Of a stretch of 64,000 bases of DNA, positions 1 through 10,977 are shown in pieces. Below the pieces are notes generated by a model that saw only the letters and a list, made by a program, of their open reading frames with translations, did not search any database and had not been told where the DNA came from. Each line of letters begins with the position of its first letter. The first letter of the stretch is position 1. The position numbers were made by a program, and so were the translations under genes. Source of the DNA: Locusta migratoria (Eukaryota > Arthropoda > Insecta > Orthoptera > Acrididae); NCBI GenBank assembly GCA_026315105.1, contig CM048744.1, positions 904,809,094 to 904,873,093 on the forward strand, read 5' to 3'.

Positions 1-440
1 CATTTTGCCATCGTTGGTAGCGAGAAAAAGTTTAATAAATGTTTGAAATTATGTTTAAATTTTGTTGCATGTCGCTAAATACCCTCATTCTCATATAAGA
101 TATTTATAAAGTCTCGCCGCTTTATGTGGCAGTTTATGTTAGCATTTCTATTCTTTATGACGTCATATCTTCTGAACCATGGGTCGTATGTGATTCTTAA
201 TCCTGCAGCAATCGTTACCTTACGGTAAGGAAAATGTATACCAAATTTGGTTGAAATCGGTCGAGTGGCTTAGGAGGAAATGAGAGGCACTGTAGCAAAA
301 TGCAGCAGTATTTCGCGAATCTCATATCTCGTGCACTATGTTTTGTACGTAATTCTTACACTTACGGCGACCGTCCTCATGGATTGTGGTTTACGTGTGC
401 AAAATTCGAAAAAGATTGGGTCAAAACTTTAAAGTCGACC
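1..440 (+). repeat. Dispersed repeat family R1, partial copy
   Basis: The first 60 bases match 28974-29035 almost base for base (gcgagaaaaagtttaataaa in both). Shared later blocks include a 'atgacgtcatatct' segment and a 'gaaatcggtcgagtgg' segment. No protein motif is visible. The family has further copies at 23508-24390 (opposite strand), 28346-29390, 56826-57965 and 58210-58500. The left edge is cut by the window. Class unknown. Confidence 0.65.
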
Positions 441-752
441 ATTGTATGAAACAAGAGCCTTTCGTTAGTCGTTAAAATTATCAAATAAGGTCCGTGTGAA
501 CTACTGGTTACTGCCTGCTATAAAGCCTTGTTCCCTGGCCCAAACTGAGAACTGACTCGTTTCAAATTACTTCAATAACAGGAAGTTAATTCTACAGTGG
601 TCAATATACATAGCAGCTCACACGTTATTACACACAGACATTAATAAGCAAGCCACCACAATTATTGTAGAAATGTGACTAGGAAAAGATTTATGGCGCA
701 ACGGAATTTAGATATAATTTGCTTCTGAGCTTGTTCTCAGCACTTGTGAAGA

Positions 753-950
753 GCCGGCCGCGGTGGCTGAGGAGACTGAGGCGCTTCAGTCACGGTCTGC
801 AAGGCCACTACGGTCGGGGGTTCGAATCCCCCCTCGGGCATGGATATTTGTGCCGTCCTAGTTCGTAAGTAGGTCATAAGTAGTTTGTAAGTTTAGGGAC
901 TGATAAACCCGTAGTTAAGTCCCATAAGCTTTACAAACATTTGAATTTGA
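753..950 (+). mobile_element. tRNA-derived SINE, type A, with 11-bp TSD
   Basis: The copy starts gccggccgcggtggc and ends acaaacatttgaa. It carries a B-box match (ggttcgaatcc) and an A-box-like ggtggctgagg, so the head resembles a tRNA and an internal Pol III promoter. The TSD acttgtgaaga lies at 742-752 and 951-961. Type A head and type A tail ('gttaagtcccataagct'). Confidence 0.93.
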
Positions 951-960
951 ACTTGTGAAG

Positions 961-2690
961 AACAATATTAAATAAATGAGGGAAGGTGCTCTAAAACTAC
1001 AATTTAAAAGCAACTTACGGAATATGCTGAACTTAAACTTGCTTATTCAGATAGAAAACAAGCAAAATTTGTTAATACAACAAAATGCATCTCTTACTTG
1101 GATTAATGCAGACGGTGCCCACCCTAAATTATACCTGATTTAACGCTACTGGGGTGGGTGGGGGGGGGAAGGTTTCATAACAAACACTCATTCTCTCCTC
1201 ACACACACACACACGCAATGCCACAGCGAAACTCACAAAAATCAGCGTGCTGAGACGAGGCGGAAGCAGGCGCCGCTATCGTAGGCGAAATTCAGCAAGT
1301 CCGAGGTAGCACAAAACACAATGTCGTGGTCTGTCGTGCCTGTTTTCAGATGGTGCGCGTGTATAGCAAGTTAAATTACATCTGAACCGAAAACGCGAAC
1401 AAACACGCTAACGGCGACACACCGATACGTTAGATGAACGCACTCCATTGAATGTGAAGTGGTTGAAAGTCTGATTCATTATACAAAATCACGGTCGATT
1501 CTTAAGTTGCAGTCTGTTAGAAATCTAGCTAGGTACTGGTTTTATAAGAGAAGTGGTGTGAACTCAGGCGACTAGCTGCAAAGCCCGGATGTCGGAACTC
1601 GGACCCATGTGGTTCCGAAAACCTATAAAATTGAATAAATTCAGATTCCGAAAAATAAAGAAAATTAACTACAGCATGAAACCCATAAAATACTTAGAAT
1701 TATATAAGGAAGCAAATGAAATACAGCTACAGGCGATAGGGGGCGATTACAGATATTACAGAAAAACCACAAAAATGAAATAATTACAAGTCGGAAAAAT
1801 AAAATTACGAATTACAGAATACAACCCATAGAAATGTTTAGAATTACTTAAGGAAGCTATTGAAAGAGGTTGTACAAGGCTCAGAGAGAATTACTGATAA
1901 ACACAGAGTGCGTGCTACCAGACGGAGAAAAGGCAGCAAAATTAAAATAGGAGGGGAGAGAAGATCGCGAAATATTTGTGTAAATCAGAAGGATACCCCC
2001 ATAGTTACTTGCCTGATGGGGATGGAATAAACAAGAGGGAAGCTGAAAGCTTTGTACTATGAACCAACCACGTGGAACACATATCACTCACGGAAGGAAA
2101 CGATGAGAAGATTTTTACATGCACTGTATAAAATCAATATATCACCTATTAGAAATCGGGCCCCACAGGGCTAGAAAATATTGACACAGAGTTCATACAC
2201 TGCTACATGGTCACAAGAAGTTTTAACATATCAGGCCGTTATCAAACTGCAACTAGAATCACACACACCGCGTTTATCTATTGGAAATTAGAGAATTGAA
2301 AAACGAGAACACATTTCCGCACACGATCGGAGAAAATATTCCAAAAAATGATTCTAAGTTCACGAATCTAAGTTAAAGGTGCTTGCCAATGGAACGCTAC
2401 CATCTCCAGAAACAAGAGCAGAACCTACCTTACCTCACCAGACGACCAGCCGAGAGTGAATACCCGTGCGGCCACCAGGCCGCGGGAAAAACGACCGGAA
2501 ACCAGAAAATCCCTGAAAAAGCGGTGGTGGGGATGGAGAGCGCTGGTGTAGGTCCGCTAACTAGCCCGCAACCAAAGGGTGTGGAAACCTCTATGGTCAC
2601 CTCAGCAGCTATCGCCTCTGAGCCAGAGAGAACGATGCAAAGCGAACTATCACTCCCCACAATCAAACAGACATAGATTCTCGCACACAC
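961..2690. other. No recognisable gene; AT-rich intergenic sequence
   Basis: It holds a G-run near 1151-1168, a short CA repeat near 1200-1215 and two weak open frames (1589-1783, lysine-rich; 2383-2676). Neither shows a domain, splice context or codon signal I can defend. The right edge is the TTAA of the piggyBac element. Confidence 0.5.
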
Positions 2691-2694
2691 TTAA

Positions 2695-2708
2695 CCCTTA
2701 ACTACTAT
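2695..2708 (+). repeat. piggyBac left terminal inverted repeat
   Basis: CCCTTAACTACTAT, directly preceded by target TTAA at 2691-2694. Exact inverted match at 5657-5670. Confidence 0.95.
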
Positions 2709-3274
2709 AGACGTTGACAGGAACGCAACTACTATGGAGGGATCTCTCAGACCGCTCTCTTATTTTCCATGTATTAAACTAGTGTTTTGCTAAATATATA
2801 TTTTCATGACTTCCTGTCGTTCATTACACTTCTTAGAGGTGGCATTGGTAGAAATTTGACTTTTTTTTAACAATGTAGTATGAGTAACATGACGACAAGT
2901 AAAAAACAGCGCAATTTGCAGTACATTTTTATTTTTTGTGCTACAAAAAGAACAGCAAGTAATTATTTCTCTACACACCCACAGATTATCATTATAGAGA
3001 TTATATTACAAATTTACAGCGTGATTAGATACAAGAATCCCATTTGAATTATAGTAAATTGTATGCGAAATCTCCTTTCCATTTACGATTCTCCCAGAAA
3101 GGTTACCACATTTTCCTTATAAAACAAAAATTACAAACTAAAGATATCCTTCTGTGTGCCACTAAATATTCCTTTAGTCGCTTTGACCCCGCATACACTT
3201 CACGCAGACCTTTCTAGAACACCCCAAACAAATTGGAACACCACACTGTTGACACGGATATCGTGTTTTCCTCC

Positions 3275-5123
3275 TCAGATGAGGAGAACAAGAGGACACG
3301 TTCTTCGATTTTCAAACTGTTTTGGTGTATGAGGCTCATCATATATATTCAGTAATCTTCTAATGGTGCCACTCACCTCTCGTGGCAAGTGTCCAATACA
3401 AAGTCTACGCTTCAAATGAGGCTCAACTAGATCTCTTGCTAGGGTCTTCATGAAGCTCATTCTTGTCATTACTTCTGTCTTTGGATACGCTTGATGTACC
3501 ACATAAGAATTTACACCACACGTAACATCCACTAAAGTGTAGAAAATTGCCAAAGGCCATCTTCTTGTCCACTGACTTGAAGTATAACCTACACATCTTT
3601 GGTCGAGGCAGTCCACATCTCCATTTGTTGTATTATAAAACTGGATGATCTCGGGTTTTCCTGATACAGGAACATTATTTTCTGAACGATGCAGAGAAGA
3701 GACCAGTATCGCAGCTTTGGTCTTTTCGCGCAGAAAGGAAACCAGAGTCATGTCTTCTGTAAAACCATAAACAGATGTCTTCACTCGACATTTCCTATTG
3801 GGTAGGAATTGCTGTGGAATCTCCTTTTTGTTTCTTTTCAGTGTACCAATGTATGTGAGGCCTTTTTTTGAAAGTTTATTGACTAGTTCTACAGATGAGT
3901 ACCAGTTGTCACGTGTAACATCTGTTCCAGTGTTTTCAATGGGTTTCACCAGACGAAGAAGAGCCTGTGTGGGAACACTGGGACTTTTCTCATGGTTTGA
4001 AAGGGTGTGACCATCGCTACCTTTTCCAAAATAAATGTATGCATTATACAAGTTACTTGTAGTAACGTCGGTCAAACACTGAATTTTCACGCCATATATT
4101 GCAGGTTTGTTTGGCATATACATTCTAAACCCACACCTTCCACGGAAAGGTACAAGCGTTTCATCTACACATACTGTTGTACCTACAGAATAGCAAAGTT
4201 CACTGTTTTAGATTATACGCAGAAAGATTTGTGAAACTGCTGCTGCCTTGTCTATTTCCTTTCTTTTTTCCCGATCATCTGGCTTGTCAAATCGTAATGA
4301 ATACAGTAAAAAGAGAAGTCTTTCCTTACTAGCAGTGCATCTGAAAATATCTCTGCCTGTTCCATCCGTTGCAAACAGTTTGTAAACCGATTCATGCCCC
4401 GATTTGATAACCGCTGAATACACTAACAGGCCAATTAGTGCCTTCAACAATGACGTCAAGCCGGCCGCGGTGGCTGAGGGGACTGAGGCGCTCCAGTCAC
4501 GGTCTGCAAGGCCACTACGGTCGGGGGTTCGAATCCCCCGTCGGGCATGGATATTTGTGCCGTCCGTAGGAGTAGCTAGTTCATAAGTAGTTTGTAAGTT
4601 TAGGGACTGATGACCTCGTAGTTAAGTCCCATAAGCTATACAAACAATTGAACATTTGAATGACGTCAACATCTTGTAGATGGGACAAGCGATCATTCGC
4701 ATACTGTGCTCTAAGCTGCGATATTTTCAATTTTGTCCATAGAACGATTTCGTCTAGAGTATCTTGTGTAAAGAACAGATTCCATACCTCCAAAGCAGAA
4801 GGGTTTTCTCCAAGACTGTGAGCCGTCTGTCACAGTCCAGGATGCTGTAAGACGATGTCGTGTTGCCTTGTTCTTACGTTGGCTGCTGGTTGCTCTTTTC
4901 GCCATAGAAAACATCTGTTCTCACCGAAGAAGTTAACTGCTTCGTCATCATCAAGTGTCACATCTTCATCACTTTCAGGATACTGCCCTGAATTAGTGTC
5001 ATGTTCACTAAATACCTCAAAATTAGGATCAAAATCATCGGAGAATTCACCGAAACGTTCTTGACCATCCACATCTGCTTCACGTAAAATGCGTTGCATA
5101 GAACGTTCAGCTATTCCTGCCAT
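3275..5123 (-). pseudogene. piggyBac transposase, broken
   Basis: The enzyme would cut and paste the element at TTAA through an RNase H-fold DDD site. The first ATG I accept is at 5121-5123 (MAGIAERS); the open frame extends upstream without another ATG. The N-terminal part is acidic (SDDFDPN, SDEDVTLDDDEA). The middle part at 4211-4459 (ALIGLLVYSAV, GRDIFRCTASKERL) and the C-terminal part at 3275-4207 are in one frame, separated by a single TAA at 4208-4210. The C-terminal part has the family block VDETLVPFRGR, then YMPNKPAIYGVK, and retains three candidate catalytic aspartates in CLTD, TRDNWY and GDVDCLDQ. Breaks: the TAA, frame changes between about 4670 and 4830, and the SINE at 4460-4658. 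No start-to-stop reading frame remains. Family call is secure. Confidence 0.93.
4460..4658 (+). mobile_element. SINE type A inside piggyBac transposase
   Basis: Head ccggccgcggtggctgaggg, B box ggttcgaatcc, tail ending aacatttg. The TSD aatgacgtcaa lies at 4449-4459 and 4659-4669. The insertion interrupts the transposase coding region on the opposite strand, so it is younger than the piggyBac copy. Confidence 0.95.
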
Positions 5124-5179
5124 GGAGAAACACGACACGGAACATCAACAGCGAGAGAGAGAGGCCACAGCTACAATGC

Positions 5180-5381
5180 CGCCGGCCGCGGTGGCCGAGG
5201 GGACTGAGGCGCTCCAGTCACGGTCTGCACGGCCACTACGGTCGGGGGTTCGAATCCCCCCTCGGGCATGTATATTTGTGCCGTCCTCAGTATTAGTTAG
5301 TTCATAAGTAGTTTGTAAGTTTAGGGACTGATGATCCCGCAGTTAAGTCCCATAAGCTATACAAACATTTGAACATTTTTG
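5180..5381 (+). mobile_element. SINE type A upstream of the transposase start
   Basis: The TSD agctacaatgc lies at 5169-5179 and 5382-5392. It sits 57 bp upstream of the transposase ATG on the opposite strand, in the element's 5' untranslated region. The same SINE-piggyBac junction, base for base (ctacaatgccgccggccgcg), recurs inverted near 13250-13270. Confidence 0.95.
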
Positions 5382-5656
5382 AGCTACAATGCTGTCGCTT
5401 AGCAGGCCGCGCTCACGAAGCCGACTGGCCAGGCGCTATGAGGCAGAGCCTGCGTCAGCGGCACGCAAGCACTATGGTCCGTTAGTAAGGCCGCGCAAGG
5501 CTCATACATACGAAACAAGGAGCAGCAACACTGTACGAATGCTGGCACGTGGACCTTGTCGACCACCAGGAAGGTACACGGAAGCGTCCTTTAAGCTTGG
5601 CAGGGGTGTGTGAAATATCTCGACTCCAAAAGTCGTAGCGGCCTGAGAGACCGCAG

Positions 5657-5670
5657 ATAGTAGTTAAGGG
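5657..5670 (-). repeat. piggyBac right terminal inverted repeat
   Basis: ATAGTAGTTAAGGG, directly followed by target TTAA at 5671-5674. Exact inverted match of 2695-2708. Confidence 0.95.
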
Positions 5671-5680
5671 TTAAAAGTAC

Positions 5681-5969
5681 AACAACTGCACATTCTCATA
5701 GGGACAGTGGCGTAGCGGAGAAGCCGTATTTATGCAACATTAATTAATATAATAATAAATTATTAACATATAAAATAAGAAAAACCTAGCAATATTAACT
5801 AATATTCTAACACATGAAATAAAAATGTTATTCCTCAAGCCTTGAAAAGAGTGTGGTTTAAATTTTAACAAAATGATAATATAGCGACATCAAATAAATT
5901 ATAACTTTACAGAAACTATACAAAAATATATGGAAGACGACAGACGGATTTGTATGCAACACGTACACA

Positions 5970-6026
<57 letters not shown>

Positions 6027-6430
6027 ATTTGGGCACTCTGTATGGGCAGGTGTTCACTCTAGATTATTGTCCACCTTTATTAAATTTGTGTGTTTGCCTT
6101 TTAAGTACAAGTTACTCTTTAAATAATCGTATTATTTATCCATTTGTGTATGAAAAGGAGAGTCGAAGGGGATATTTATTTTCGTTTTCTGAACGCTTTC
6201 AGCACCGGTATCCACTGCGATATTTCAGCAAGTATTTTTGCTAAAATTCAATCTCTTACTTTTTATAACTGCGTTCGAAATCAGTTGAAAAGAGTTAGCT
6301 GGACAAACACCGCTGACAGAGCTCTCGTGCTTCGGAGCGTCGGGCCCTGAGCACATCTGAAAGACGACGCATCTGCACTGCACATCGCTCATTTCCGCTT
6401 CAACACGCACTGTGTGGAGAAATGACACAA
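5681..6430. other. AT-rich spacer with a 55-A run
   Basis: Positions 5971-6025 are 55 uninterrupted A residues, preceded by a short AC run. I see no element body, TSD or gene that explains it. It may be the tail of an unrecognised retrocopy or a length artefact. The open frame across it is only a lysine run. Confidence 0.6.
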
Positions 6431-6439
6431 ATTACGTTC

Positions 6440-6702
6440 GAAAGTGTGCGTGGCGACAACACGATGGATGTCCAGCTCACTCGTCCAGTGGTACAACGCA
6501 AATACTGGAGGAAATATTTCCTAGACGTTGGATAATACGAACATCTGATGTAAAACGGCCTGCGAGGTCGCCAAATCTGATCCCCATGATTTATTACTGC
6601 GGGATTCACTCAAAGATGCAGTCTATGACGAAGCCCCAACAAAGCCAGGCGATATGCGTCGTAGTCTCGCTGCTTCTTCCTCTATCACATCATCAACTGT
6701 AA
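6440..6702 (+). pseudogene. Tc1/mariner-type transposase remnant, C-terminal part
   Basis: The frame reads WRQHDGCPAH, then FPRRWI, then KRPARSPNLIPMIYY. These match the family order 'W.QQDGAPAH ... FPDRWIGR ... WPPRSPDLTPLDFYLWG', covering the second catalytic aspartate block and the region before the third acidic residue. The first catalytic block and the N-terminal helix-turn-helix are not visible. Several changes (SPNLIPM for SPDLTPL) and a C-terminal frame drift show decay. I could not delimit terminal repeats. Sequence-specific DNA cutting would be the ancestral role; this copy is dead. Confidence 0.75.
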
Positions 6703-6977
6703 TTACATCTGTTCATCGCTCTTTCGAATGGCGATTACAAATCTGAATTTTATCCCATGGTGAACATTTAAAACACGCGTTGAAATAAAGGATAAAGCTG
6801 TGTATCTGTAACATAAACCTAATATTACGAGCTTTGTGAGGTTACCAAAGCATTGTTAGTAAATTGTTTATTACGTTAACGTGTGTAGGAAATTAAACTC
6901 CTATGTCAAGTATGTTGACAGCGTATATTACACGTAGCTACTGACACTGTCATTATGCAGTCACGTTCAGCATAAAA

Positions 6978-7179
6978 AAAATGTTTCAAATGTTTGTATA
7001 GCTTATGGGACTTAACTACAGCGTCCTCAGTCCCTAAACTTACATACTACTTATGAACTAGCTAATCCTAAGGACGGCACAAATATCCATGACTAAGGGG
7101 GGTTTCGAACCCCCCGACCGTAGTGGCCGTGCAGACCGTGACTGGAGCGCCTCAGTCCCCTCGGTCACCGCGGCCGGCG
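6978..7179 (-). mobile_element. SINE type A with 14-bp TSD
   Basis: A minus-strand copy: tail at left (caaatgtttgtatagctta), head at right (ccgcggccggcg). The TSD cgttcagcataaaa lies at 6964-6977 and 7180-7193. Confidence 0.95.
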
Positions 7180-7380
7180 CGTTCAGCATAAAACGACGTT
7201 TCATTAAGAAGAATATTTATTTTCAGGTATACAAATTATTTTTAATAAGATGATAATTACAATGAATGTGTCACATGTTATATAATTTAGAACAGTGTAG
7301 ATTGAAACAGTTGTCCAACATCAGGCCATTGTACCTCTTAGAAGCACACAGACCCGTACAGTAAACGATAGGTCAATTAT

Positions 7381-7917
7381 CATCATCATCATCATCATTA
7401 GGGACTGATTATGCCTTTCAGCGTTCAGTCTAGACCATAGTAATTCTAATAAAATTCCTTCATCATCCCCTATTTAATGTTAACATTGATGCCTCGTCTG
7501 ATGTTATGCCTTTCACTTCAAAATCATTCTGCTCCGCATCTAAGTACTTTCTTCTTGGTCTACCTCGACTGCTATTACCCTCCACTGATGAGCTCATGAG
7601 TCTCTTAGGTAACATTGCTTGTCCCATGCGTGTAACATGACCCCACAATCTCAGTCTGTTCGCTCTAACTGCTTCATCTATGGTGTTCATTCCCAGCTTT
7701 TCTTTGATTTCCTTATTATGGACACCCTCCTGCCATTGTTCCCATCTATTGGTACCTGCTGTCATTCTTGCTACTTTCATATCGGTGACCTCTATCTTAT
7801 GAATAAGGTAACCTGTATCCACCCAACTTTCACTCCCATACAACAAAATTGGTCGAAAGATAGAGCGGTGCACTGCTTAGTCTTGGTACTTACTTCCTTC
7901 TTGCAGAAGAGAGTAGA
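7381..7917 (-). mobile_element. RTE-like LINE, 5'-truncated, 13-bp TSD
   Basis: The TSD ataggtcaattat lies at 7368-7380 and 7918-7930. The 3' end (left) is a CAT/ATG trinucleotide repeat at 7380-7398, as in RTE-type LINEs. The minus-strand frame is the C-terminal part of a reverse transcriptase polyprotein: LYGSESW near the start, RLWGHVTRM, then GRPRRKYLDAEQ. The catalytic domain is missing because of 5' truncation. The clade call rests on tail type and C-terminal motifs. Confidence 0.88.
7463..7873 (-). pseudogene. LINE reverse transcriptase C-terminal fragment
   Basis: A 136-residue open frame containing PILLYGSESW, the usual post-thumb motif, and a basic tail GRPRRKY found in many RTE-like and BovB-like proteins. 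No FADD motif or endonuclease is present, so it is only the last part of an ORF2. It ends a few bases before the 3' untranslated region of the insertion. Confidence 0.85.
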
Positions 7918-7930
7918 ATAGGTCAATTAT

Positions 7931-8565
7931 TCAATGAATAATTTGTATCTTTGACACAGTAGTTGTTTTTTGCAGCGTACAAGATCTCTTGATTTTCTAA
8001 TAATAAACGCGTGATTTCTCTGTTTTAGTTCACTTATGTCCGGGACGGTAAACAAATGGGAAACAGTTTGCCTAAGCCCTTTCTCATACTGTAGATTATA
8101 TCCTGTCATGTGTTCATCTACAACACTCGCAGTTGAACCTGCTTCATTTGTAGATCGTAAGTTGGTTCAGGCGGAATCTTGCAGGCCTACTTTACGGTAT
8201 ATAATTACGGAGTCTCTTCCGGGATATCGTCTTGGTAGCTATATTCACTGTAATTGTTTTCTCAAGAGCTATCGAACTCAGTTATAAATAATCTGTCCCA
8301 TTAAAAAAAGCCTGCTGGTTTCAGTAACTCAGTGAATACCAGTGCTAATAATCTTCACCAAACAAAAGTATACGTTCTTAACGACGCTATAGAATGTGCC
8401 TCAAACTGCGTCTCGATACGTGTAACCGTTGACGAAATAAAATACTGAGAGACACTGCTGGTAACTCAGTAATGTTGTACTGTACAAATTTTAAATGATT
8501 CGGCACAGTAACATGATACACATATGACTTTGTTAACTTTAGCCGAAATACGATGGCCCTTGGTG
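7931..8565. other. No recognisable feature
   Basis: Unique-looking sequence between two retroelement insertions. No ORF with a family signature and no repeat partner elsewhere in the window that I could find. Confidence 0.5.
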
Positions 8566-8577
8566 CTTGCTCCAATT

Positions 8578-8769
8578 CCCGGCCGCTGTGGGCGAGGGGA
8601 CTGAGGCGCTCCAGTGGGGTCTGCACGGTCACTACGGTCGGGGGTTCGAATCCCCCCTCGGGCATGCATATTTGTGCCGTCCTAGTTCGTAAGTAGTTCA
8701 TAAGTAGTTTGTAAGTTTAAGGACTGATGACCCCGTAGTTAAGTCCCATAAGTTTAACAAACATTTGAA
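8578..8769 (+). mobile_element. SINE type A with 12-bp TSD
   Basis: The TSD cttgctccaatt lies at 8566-8577 and 8770-8781. The head is slightly degraded (ccggccgctgtgggcgaggg; 'ccagtggggtctgcacgg' lacks a few bases against other copies). The B box is intact. Confidence 0.94.
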
Positions 8770-8809
8770 CTTGCTCCAATTGGATGTCAGCGCCGGCTGC
8801 GGTAGCAGA

Positions 8810-9790
8810 CCATTCATCTACATCTACATAGATGCTCTGCAAATCACATTTAAGTGCCTGGTAGAGGGTTCATTCACCACTTTCATAACTTTTCTCTACC
8901 GTTCCACACTCTAATGTCGCGTGGGAAGAAAGAACACCTAAATCGTTCCGTTTTCGATCTCATTTCTCTTATTTTATTGGGATGGTCACGTCTCCCTAAG
9001 TAGGTGGGTGCTAGCAAAATATTTCCACACTCATTAGTAAAAGTCGGTGATTGAAACTTCGCAAACAGATCACGCCGCAATGAATAACGTCTTTCTTTTA
9101 ATGATTTCCACCGCAATCCGTGCAACATTTCCGTGACGCTTCCTCCCCCCTCCCGTGACGTGATAAAAGAAAACGAGCTACCCTTCTTTGAACCTTCTTA
9201 CTATCTTCGTCAGTCCCACTTGGTGAGGGTCCCACAAGGGCAACACTACTCCATGAAAGGACGCACAAGTGTGATGTAGGCAGTTTCTTTGGTGGATCTG
9301 GTGCATCTTCGAAGCGTTCTGCCAATGAAACGTAACCTTTGGTTCGCCTTTCCCACAATATTTTCTATGTGTTCTCTCCCGTCAAAGTTGTTTGTAATTG
9401 TAAATCCTAGGTTTTTGGTAGAATCTACGACCTTAAGGTTTGACTGATTTATCGCGTAATTGAAGTTCAGCGCATTTCTTTTAGAGGTCATGTGTATTAC
9501 TTCACACTTTTCTTTATTTAGTGTCAATTGTCGATGTTAGCACCATGTAGAAATTCTGTCTAAAGTTGTTTTTGATCCTCTGTTGACTTCACTAACCGAT
9601 AAACGACAGCATCATCCGCGAACAGTCTAAAGGAGCTATTCAGATTGTCTCCTAAATCGTTTATAAACGCAAGGAACAGTAGGGGACCTATAACGCTTCC
9701 CTGGGGAACGCCAGATATCATTTCTGTTTTACTCGATGTTAGTATGAACTGTGTCCTTTCTGTTAGGAGTAAGTCAAACGCGAACTTTGC
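8810..9790 (-). mobile_element. CR1/L2-like LINE, 5'-truncated, GTAGAT tail
   Basis: A minus-strand element: its 3' end at left is the tail repeat (catctacatctacat on +), and its 5' end stops near 9790 inside the reverse transcriptase. The same family gives the long copy at 19000-22922 and the 3' fragment at 30051-30374. No convincing TSD, which is common in this group. Confidence 0.85.
8883..9790 (-). pseudogene. CR1/L2-like reverse transcriptase, C-terminal half, frameshifted
   Basis: Reading right to left: KTEMISGVPQGSVIGPLLF (motif B' region), then FRLFADDAVVYR with the catalytic FADD, then TLNKEKCEVIHM (thumb), KNLGFTI, RRCTRSTKETAY and a C-terminal HPNKIREMRSKTERFRCSFF. Motif A, with the first aspartate, is beyond the 5' truncation. 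The frame changes at about 9530, 9350 and 9110. The protein would copy its RNA at a nicked target. The copy is inactive. Confidence 0.87.
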
Positions 9791-9915
9791 TCTGCGCATG
9801 CGCGCGTTCGGCTGCACTGTGCACTTTTGCCAGTTCTGTCACTCAACAGCGACCGGTAGCTATAATGCCCGGCAGCGAACTAGCTACTTGGCAACATAGT
9901 TGCATTTCGTTTCCG

Positions 9916-10030
9916 CGGTCGGGGTGGTCTCCCAGCCTAGCAGGCGGAGCCATGGATCATCGGGTTTCGACCCGTCTTTAATGACCATACTGTCGACGGG
10001 ACGTTAAACCCTAAGCTTCGTTCTTCCTTC
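9916..10030 (+). repeat. Short dispersed repeat with a 'cgacgggacgttaaaccc' end
   Basis: The block ggcggagccatggatcatcg recurs in diverged form at 41337-41375 (ggtggagccagggatcgtcg). The 'gacgggacgttaaaccc' end resembles 3' ends of arthropod retroelements known to me. Family not assigned. Confidence 0.5.
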
Positions 10031-10179
10031 CTTTGACCCGACTATAATTATAAATTATTGCAAAATATATTAAAATTAAATTTACTGTTGTGTGAAAAAT
10101 TAATTTTTGAAACTTTAACAGAAAAATCATTATTTTACCAAAGGCAGAGACCACTCACAGCTCAAACAGGTCCTACCAC

Positions 10180-10876
10180 TCCCTCTACCGGCATAAAAAC
10201 GAAATAAGACTGTTCAGAACTTTAACGAATTTAGGTGTTCTTCCTTCCCGCCTGCTGTTAGGGCATTCAGCGATACCATCGACGGTCTCTACAGCAACTT
10301 TCGTCTGACATTCCAGATGTAGCAAGGCAAGCAACGCACAGACGCATACTAGCACAGGCTTCCGCTGCCAGAGTCGATTGAGATGAGCGTTTCTACACCT
10401 GCATTTACCGATGGATTGGTAGAGGCGGACCAATTCCATGGCCTCCACGCTCTCCTGACCTCAACACTCTTGACTTTCATTCATGGGGGCATTGAAAGCT
10501 CTTATTTACGCAACCCCGGTACCAAATGTAGAGATTCATCGTGCTCGTATTGTGGACGGCTGTGATACAATACACCATTCTCCAGGGCTTCATCAGCGCA
10601 TCAGGGATTCCATGCGACGGAGGGTGGATGCATGTATCCTCGCTATCGGAAGGCATTTTGAACATTTCCTGTAACAAAGTGTTTGAAGTCACGCTGGCAC
10701 GTTCTGTTGCTGTGTGTTTCCATTCTATGATTAATGTGATTTGAAGAGAAGTAATAAAATGAGCTCTAACATTGAAATTAAGCGTTTACACATGTCCACA
10801 TAACATATTTTCTGTTTTTGTGTGTAAGATGTTTCCTGAAAGTTTGGGCCTAGCTTTTTGTAACACCCTGTATAAC
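10180..10876 (+). mobile_element. DUF4817-type Tc1/mariner-like transposon, 3' half
   Basis: Downstream of the transposase remnant, 10741-10876 ends with ctgaaagtttgggcctag, then ttttgtaacaccctgtata. The same ~135-bp terminal stretch occurs at 46490-46640, where it lies upstream of the N-terminal coding end of the same family read on the minus strand. Together the two copies imply terminal inverted repeats of roughly 135 bp. The left boundary here is approximate. Confidence 0.75.
10390..10674 (+). pseudogene. DUF4817-type transposase, C-terminal part
   Basis: Two frames joined by a 1-base shift near 10482 give RWIGRGGPIPWPPRSPDLNT followed by LKALIYATPVPN and RIRDSMRRRVDACI, ending FEHFL and a stop. 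WPPRSPDL..LDF..WGHLK..VYATPV is the signature of the Tc1/mariner-like transposases annotated with an N-terminal DUF4817 helix-turn-helix. The catalytic aspartate of SPDL is kept. The upstream part is too decayed to read. Role: DDE/D cut-and-paste at TA-type targets; not functional here. Confidence 0.82.
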
Positions 10877-10977
10877 AAAATTTATCTTCAACATTATATC
10901 ATAGTACGACTAATAATTCATAAGATTTGAGGTCATAAACAGGAAGGTTCATGAAATACCACTCAATCACGCACGAT

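Larger units (their letters stand above)
2695..5670 (-). mobile_element. piggyBac transposon with intact ends, carrying two SINEs
   Basis: Perfect 14-bp terminal inverted repeats CCCTTAACTACTAT lie at 2695-2708 and, inverted, at 5657-5670. They are flanked by TTAA at 2691-2694 and 5671-5674, the piggyBac target duplication. An imperfect inner inverted repeat (core ctctcag.ccgct) lies at 2740-2757 and 5637-5654, asymmetrically spaced as is usual in this superfamily. The transposase lies on the minus strand. Removing the two SINEs (4460-4658 and 5180-5381) leaves about 2.55 kb, a normal piggyBac length. The gene is broken, so the copy would need a transposase from elsewhere; the ends look usable. 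Confidence 0.95.

Noticed and set aside
2383..2676. 97-residue open frame
   Set aside because: Overlaps an equally long frame on the other strand, no domain, no splice or promoter evidence.
5930..6244. Open frame with a long lysine stretch
   Set aside because: Created by the 55-A run; no start context or domain.
8466..8669. Open frames reading MHARGGIRTPDR or MPEGGFEPPTVV at many places (also 11975, 13143, 45782, 45803)
   Set aside because: They are conceptual translations of the SINE B-box region and recur in every copy; not genes.
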